Shown here: positions 58,290 through 64,000 of the stretch, piece by piece
Numbering within the stretch: the first letter of the stretch is position 1
Layout: each line of letters starts with the position of its first letter
Source: Capsicum annuum
Taxonomy: Eukaryota > Streptophyta > Magnoliopsida > Solanales > Solanaceae
Length of the DNA: 64,000 nt
NCBI RefSeq assembly: GCF_002878395.1
Contig: NC_061118.1
Location: 87,940,228 to 88,004,227 of the forward strand
Reading direction: 5' to 3'
Made by a program: the position numbers and the translations under genes
The notes under the pieces: generated by a model
The model's input: only the letters and a program-made list of their open reading frames with translations
The model's database searches: none
What the model was told of the DNA's origin: nothing

Positions 58290-58540
58290 TTGAAAGTATT
58301 TGGATTCATAACTCTTAATATTCTAGGAGGAGTGCTCATTTAAAGTTGATTGTTCTTTAAACTTAGATCAAATCTTAATTGGTAAAGACACTTATGAGTA
58401 TTGTATGATCTTTATTCATATCTTATGCATTCTCATACAAAATAATTTACCTAACATCTATGAATAATGAGTTTTTTATGCCTTTATCTTAGATATTTTT
58501 AGTAATAACATGAACGAATCTCTATTACTTGTTTCTTGGG
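58290..58540 (+). repeat. Dispersed repeat, copy 2 (direct partner at 42,040-42,330)
   Basis: 'ttagatcaaatcttaattgg', 'taatttacctaacatctatg' and 'tttttatgcctttatcttag' match copy 1 in order and orientation. The 200 bases between element F and this repeat (58,083-58,290) hold no gene. Confidence 0.65.
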
Positions 58541-58559
58541 CTATAAAAGATTTTCACAA

Positions 58560-59300
58560 AAGTCCGACATTATTGTTTGGAAAGTGTTCTCCTTTAGTGG
58601 ATGCAATATGATTTTATTTGGTCTGGCTATATATGAAAACTTGAATGTGTATAGTTAAATTATTTATATTTCAAGATAGAGATTAGAATTTATTCTTGAA
58701 TGGTTTTAAAGGTTTAAACATTCATTTGATCTATTGAATACCTCAACATTGGTGAGATCACTCAACATAAAGAAAAATTGATTGTGGTCTCATGAAAACA
58801 ATTAGTGCAATTGATTCACTTATGTATCCTGCTTCCATTATCCATGGGATAATATGTTTTAGTATGCAGGCAAGATATAGTCTGACTTTTAAGTGAAAAT
58901 ATTTGAGTGAAATCAAATATTGGTATCGATTTACTATATCTAACCAATATTGTCAAAAGATTATTGGATATGAAAATGTTGGAAATTATTTGATCTACAT
59001 AACATATGATCATACGAAAGTTCTCTTTTTACATGTGAAACCATAGTCATATTATCATATTCTACAAGACAGTTAATGATTGACACTTATTCAAGTTAAG
59101 TCAAGCTACTACCAACTTATGAAGCAAGTGATTTTGTACATAAGAAGATGTATGATTTTCTTTGAGATGGATTCAATATTTCCTCTAGATGGATGTTTAA
59201 GCAGTTGATAGTAAGATTTTGACCAATATATGGTATTCAAGTATCGATTTGAATATAAATCTTCAAATACTATCTCTTAAAGATATTATCTCTCGACCGA
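58560..59300 (+). pseudogene. Ty1/copia reverse transcriptase-RNase H relic
   Basis: Read across frames on the + strand, the stretch gives 'NTSTLVRSLNIKKN' (about 58,735-58,780), which resembles the copia 'STPMVVRSL.VKKD' block. 'SAIDSLMYPASIIHGI' and 'CFSMQARYS' (about 58,803-58,891) match the copia 'SAIGALMYLASHTRPDI.F..N.LARYS' block at most positions. 'KIIGYENVGNYLI' (about 58,955-58,995) is like the RNase H 'LIGYADAGYLSD' start, with its Asp replaced. 'YEASDFVHKKM' (about 59,117-59,149) is like the 'HEASRECVWLR' block. There are many stops. No LTRs were found. It is an old fragment. Confidence 0.6.
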
Positions 59301-59807
59301 GTACAATTATTAATATAAGTATCATCGCATTGTACTATGAAGATCTAATCACACAAAAATTTAAAAGAAAATTTACGTTACTCTCTAATTTACTCTAATT
59401 TTTAAGAAGAAAATGTGTAACTACCTAACATCACTTTGACCAACTCTACCTCTTTTCTCATTGTTGAAGAAAACTTTAATAACCTTCAAATTTACCTATG
59501 AAAATTTCTCAAATAAGAGAAACTTCATACTAGTAAAGCGTGTTGGCAACAAAAAACAGACAATTTTCTCTCAAATGATCAATAAAGAAGATTGACTCCA
59601 TAACTATGACGTATAAGGACTGGAAAATTATCCCAATAACCCACCTTCAAATATCAAATATATGATAGAACTTTTATTGACTATGAAAATACTGCATAAC
59701 ATAATATAAAATTTCATCAAGACAATACTATATATACAAGACATTTACTAATTAAATTCTGTCTTTTATACATATATAGATATATAGCCATTCATAAATC
59801 ATATTCT

Positions 59808-59905
59808 TAGGTTGCGTACAATAGACCCTTGTTGTCCACCTTTTCTTCAGATCTCGCACATAAAGGAAGCTTTAGTACACTGGGCTTACCCTTCTTTTAT
59901 ATATA
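59808..59905 (+). repeat. Solanaceae tRNA-derived SINE fragment (3' body)
   Basis: 'ggttgcgtacaatagaccct' followed by 'tgttgtccacc', 'cagatctcgcacataaagga' and 'agctttagtacactgggctt' matches, with changes, the common Solanaceae SINE body 'GCTGCGTACAATAGACCCTTGTGGTCCGGCC..GACCCCGCGCATAGCGGGAGCTT..TGCACCGGGCTGCCC'. The tRNA-like head is missing. The open frame at 59,829-60,089 arises from it and is not a gene. Confidence 0.7.
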
Positions 59906-61449
59906 TTTTTACTTTCACCTGGCTACCTTTTCACTCTCATGCACACTATTCAAATTACTACAAAAGGAAAGATTAAGTTTTAACTCACCATGTAGCCAAA
60001 TTAACTTGTTAATGATAAATGCAAATAAATTTATATTTTATAATCAAGTATTCTATGAAAAGATTTGGATGATAAACATGATCATGTGATTTATAAGAAC
60101 TGACAAAGAAAAAAGAAAATGCAATTGCATGAAAACAATGGCAGAAAAAAAAACATTGCACTTATAACACGCAACTATATACTATTTATGTTATTGCCTA
60201 GCTTGTTTTCCTATTTCCACTATAATGTTTTGATCTTATCATTTGCTTGACTCCTCAATATTGTGAAGATTAATATAATCACTTTGTATTTTTCGCCAAA
60301 CTTTGATACCTTATCTCTAAGTGTCCACCACCATCATCTCCTCAAAGATAAGTTAAAAAATGAAATTCTTTAGTAGAATGGTGTAAAAAAAATCTATCAA
60401 GTAAATTATATTATGGAAGTAAGTGTCCCAAAAATTTTAGTACTAATAATATTGTAAGAACCATCACCAAGAGCGTACAAAATCATATTATCAAGTTGTG
60501 GGATGAAATTAGTTCCGAGTTTCAACATTTGAAAAGAATCATTAAGAAAAATTTCATATAAAACTATATGTACTTTACCTTCTCCAACAAAGCTATGAGC
60601 CTATTTTTTTACAATTTAAAGCTTGTCCGCTGAAAGAATACAAGATACAACATTACATGGAGTTATTTCCACAAGGCTACAGGAATATAGTATGTCAAAT
60701 AACTTAAGTTCTACTTAAACACAAGATATATCAATATATATAACCCATTTAAAATAAGTCATTCGATAGTTAGAGATGTTTTGCGAAAAGAATTAATGAA
60801 CTCCTGAAGAAAAAAAGATGTTTTACAAGTAAAAAGGATGAAATTCATGAACTTCTTATTGAATTTCATGAGAAAAAGAGAGAGAAACTCCATTTTTTAA
60901 TTTAGTTTCTTAATTATCCACATGGAAAAAGACAAAGTATTTACTTTGCTTACAAAGATGGTAAAATGAAACTTATTTTTATAGACATTACAGAGCTGAT
61001 TAAAACTGAAAATAAAAGAATAAAGTAGCAAATCATAACTGAAAAATCATTAATTTTGAAGATGAAGGAAAAACATTTAGGAGAATAAAATTATGATACC
61101 TCGATCTTTCTTGTTTTACCGTAAAGCCTAATAAAATCTTTATTTCTCAATGACACAAATTTCACATGTATCTAACTGAAAGAAAATACTTTGATTTATT
61201 GAGAACAAGGAAATCAATAACAATTTTGTACACAAAATTATGATATGCCTCAACAATAAATAATCTCCATCAACTTTGATAGAGAAAAGTTAGGATATCG
61301 AATTGGGCATGAAATATAATTGAACTAATCCTTCATAAGTTTTACATATACAATTTGAGAATCAAAATCATCTAGAAATGTGCATTTGTAGTAAACCATA
61401 TAAGTAAACATACTAAAACAATCACGTAGCAAGAGAAGTGTCAAACAGA
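59906..61449. other. AT-rich stretch without a recognised gene
   Basis: No transposon domains or RNA genes are visible. On the minus strand 60,600-60,400 is one open frame of about 64 codons ending in a TAA ('AHSFVGEGKVHIVLYEIFLN' start, 'LYALGDGSYNII' near the end). It has no ATG start or clear splice acceptor, and I do not recognise it. It may be chance or an old exon. Confidence 0.4.
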
Positions 61450-63420
61450 AAATACACAAAGGAATTTCAGCAAAATCCTCTCACCTGCCAAATTGTTGAG
61501 ATTATCTCCAGTCCATTTAATGAAATCCTCTCACCTGCACAGATGTTAAAGATGTTGGTATTGTATCCCGTCCATTTAATGATTAAATAGTCTCGGTTGA
61601 AATGATACCTGAAAGATGATTTATGAAAGATTTAACTCGCGGATAGCAAATGTACAAAAAAATATCTATACTAACATCTAAATAAGAGCCGAGAGGTTTT
61701 AGCATAGAACAATGGAATCCACATAAACATTTCAAATCAAGGTGCCTCTCGAACCACTTCATCAGCAAGAATACAGAAGAGACCAATAGAGACATTCTAA
61801 TGAATGCATAGGTGGATTCAAGATTTAAACTTTATGAATTATAGTTCTGAATTCTATCACAACTCATTTGATTTAATGAATCGAAATTCTATTTTTATAC
61901 TAATTTAGAGAACTTTTCTAACATACGATTTCTAAGGTAGAGTTATTGATTTCAAAAAAATTCATAGATGATATATTTGGACTGTCTTTTCTTAAATAAA
62001 TGATTAATTTCTAATAAATTTCTTCTTCCACTATCTATATCCACTATACTGTTCCAATTTGTATTTCTTTTTTGATAATTATCAAGTATGAATAAGAAAT
62101 AGAAGCCATGATATACAATAATGATATAATAAAACTTCTAATCAGTTGTTATCTCCACTTTGGTGATCTAAATATCAATTTGATAATCACCGATGACTTT
62201 CTATATTAGCTCAAGAGTATATAGAAGAAAGGCTATAGGGGAAGAGGAATATAGTTGCATATGGGAGCAAAAACTTTTCCTATTGTAGTGCAAGTAAACT
62301 TGAAAATTATTATTTTCTTATATTGTGATCTTCTCTACTAACTAAGAGTTGAGGTGTAGTCAAATGGCACATTAAATGAAGTAAGCATACCTTAAACATT
62401 AGGGTAAATGTCAAAAAGTGAAGAAGATTAATAATTATTCAATTTACATGATCTAGAAAAATAAGCAAAAAACTCAAATGAAGTATGTGCTCCAATAATT
62501 AAAAATAAAGAAAGTGTGAAGATATGAGTACACATACCTTACAATGAGGATAATCTGGAGAAGAACAATCCACCTTAAGACACAGTTGCAAGCAATAAAA
62601 CTGCAATACATACACAAAATTTCAATGATAACCCTAGAAAGTCTCAAAAATAGCGGATAACAGAGAAAAAGACAAGAGGATAAAAAGATGACCACATGAT
62701 ATCTTAATTCGAATTGCAGAATGGATATATCAGCATAAAATTTAACTTACTCACTATGTCTCCATATTTGTTTGTTAGTAAAAACTTTACCTCTCATGGC
62801 GAATGTAACGATGACCTAATAAAAGCTACTTATCTCATTATCAGTAATTTAAAAGTAGAAATAAACTTTATACGCTCTTCTAAACTAGAAAATATTGCAT
62901 ATTCACCACCAAATGAATTTCTCTAAGAATACAAGTCTAACCTTAAAATAATAATCAAACACTTACAATAATCCACGTAATCAACAAACAATAATGCTTA
63001 GCCATATGGCTAAATGATCAAAATTAGAAGGAAATTTAATATTTGCATGGTTGATTCATTGTGTTTATCAGCTTTCTAGTAATCATATGTCATGGTAAAC
63101 TAATATACATTTGTTAGAATAGGCGTAACCATAAAATTACTCGACCCATCAATATTGACACTATAGTTATTCTCCTTCTCAGGGTTAATATAGTTGAAAT
63201 TCGATTTATTACAAACGAGGTTGAAAAAGACATAATATACCAAATCAAACATTATAGAATATAGGAAGGAAGAAGTATACCAAATTATCTATACATGAAA
63301 AAAAAACACCCAGAAATTAAGATATTTCATACCTTCCTATATTTCTCAAAGAGATTAAACTTCTCCTCTATTGATATCTTCTTAAGCATCTGCCGCCATT
63401 ATAATAGAAACTCCTAGGTT
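61450..63420 (-). other. Possible exon remnants of a minus-strand gene (uncertain)
   Basis: Three exon-like segments have plausible splice sites. (a) 63,335-63,391 reads 'MLKKISIEEKFNLFEKYRK' followed by GTATGA, a donor. (b) 62,538-62,600 lies between TGCAG and GTATGT and is 63 bases long, reading 'FYCLQLCLKVDCSSPDYPHC' plus Lys, in the same phase. (c) Near 61,484-61,583 two similar pieces read 'IKWTGYNTNIFNICAG' and 'IKWTGDNLNNLAG', each ending CAG before GTGAGAGG. I do not recognise the protein. The phases of (a) and (b) agree, but the full chain cannot be closed without expression data. A pseudogene is equally possible. Confidence 0.25.
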
Positions 63421-64000
63421 TTGGTTTGAAGCATCTTCTTAGGCATATCCTCTATAGGTTGTTTTCTTTTTCTCCATTTATTGTATAAATTTTCGGATGT
63501 ATGATTTGATGATAGAAGACGGGTTAAGGTAATTGATGAAGAAAAAGGAGAAGCTGGATTTGTTGAAACCAACACGAGTTAATCTTTTTCTATGCTGCGT
63601 AGGTGGGCAAAGTTCAATTAAATAGGTATTTTAAAAGAAAATAATTGAAATGGAATAAAGGTCAAAAAAATAATAATAATAAAGTGAGAATGTTCACCAT
63701 TAAAGTATGCCACATCGGCAGCCTTCTACGTTTTCTTTATATATATATATATATTCTAAAGTTGTCATGAGTAGTATGTATAAAATTAATTCACTAATAA
63801 ATTGATGAATAATTTAAGATTCAAGAAAGCAAATAAAGAATAGCTATAAAAAAGCTGTAAAGAGTTTGAGATTAGCATTTTTGGGAGCTGCCAAGTAAGT
63901 TTTGTAGACACGATAGAGTTATTCGGTAATTTTTTTCTATGCAGTTTTTGCATCTTTTTATTGACTAGCTTAAGGTACGCGCTTTAAGCATGTATTTAGG
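63421..64000. other. AT-rich end region with (TA)n at 63,739-63,757
   Basis: There is no gene. 'tgccacatcggcagcc' (63,708-63,723) and a run of TA dinucleotides follow each other. On the minus strand they would lie 320-350 bases upstream of the possible exon at 63,391, so a promoter role is conceivable but unproven. Confidence 0.35.

Noticed and set aside
60400..60600. 64-codon minus-strand frame as a gene
   Set aside because: It has no start codon, no convincing splice acceptor and an immediate in-frame upstream stop; frames of this length are common by chance.

Overview
The window is plant nuclear heterochromatin. It is AT-rich, contains no convincing single-copy gene, and is almost wholly built from nested retrotransposons. 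The host is most likely a Solanaceae species. The evidence is two stretches resembling the 3' ends of Solanaceae tRNA-derived SINEs (1-61, with a TTG-repeat tail, and about 59,808-59,905) and Ty3/gypsy families typical of Solanum or Capsicum. I cannot fix the genus.

Layout. (1) Element A is a Tekay/Del-type chromovirus on the + strand. It runs from before base 1 to 31,491, and its 5' LTR end, PBS and gag start lie at 1-886. (2) Element B is a giant Tat/Ogre-type Ty3 element of about 24.5 kb on the minus strand (887-25,372). It split A's gag and is bounded by a perfect ATGAG duplication. Its two LTRs are about 3.6 kb each. It has a tRNA-Arg-like PBS, an extra ORF1, gag, protease, RT/RNase H, a second (archaeal-type) RNase H, integrase, and a 3.7 kb 3' untranslated region full of tandem repeats. 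(3) Solo LTR C (11,898-14,266) sits inside B between protease and RT. (4) A's remaining gag-pol and 3' LTR follow (25,373-31,491).

(5) Element D (31,584-41,114, +) is a second Tekay-type element with both LTRs and belongs to the same LTR family as C. (6) A degenerate LTR-like stretch lies at 41,180-42,390. (7) E is an L1-type LINE on the minus strand (about 42,400-48,464). (8) Element F (48,470-58,077, minus) is a third Tekay-type element with both LTRs, abutting or interrupting the LINE. (9) The last 6 kb are AT-rich. They hold a Ty1/copia RT/RNase H relic (about 58,560-59,300, +), a SINE fragment, and weak exon-like segments on the minus strand (61,450-63,420).

Every coding region is broken by stops or frameshifts, so no element is autonomous. 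RT catalytic motifs survive (FIDD in A, D and F; YMDD in B; FADD in E), while protease and integrase catalytic residues are lost in several copies. The most notable observation is that A and F share the same protease change (D-S-G to N-L-G) and the same integrase Glu-to-Lys change. D keeps the ancestral residues. This suggests that a protease- and integrase-defective subfamily was copied using enzymes from other elements.

All calls come from reading translations and aligning repeats by eye. Element ends supported by TG..CA, PBS, PPT and target-site duplications are firm. Domain borders inside decayed polyproteins are approximate.
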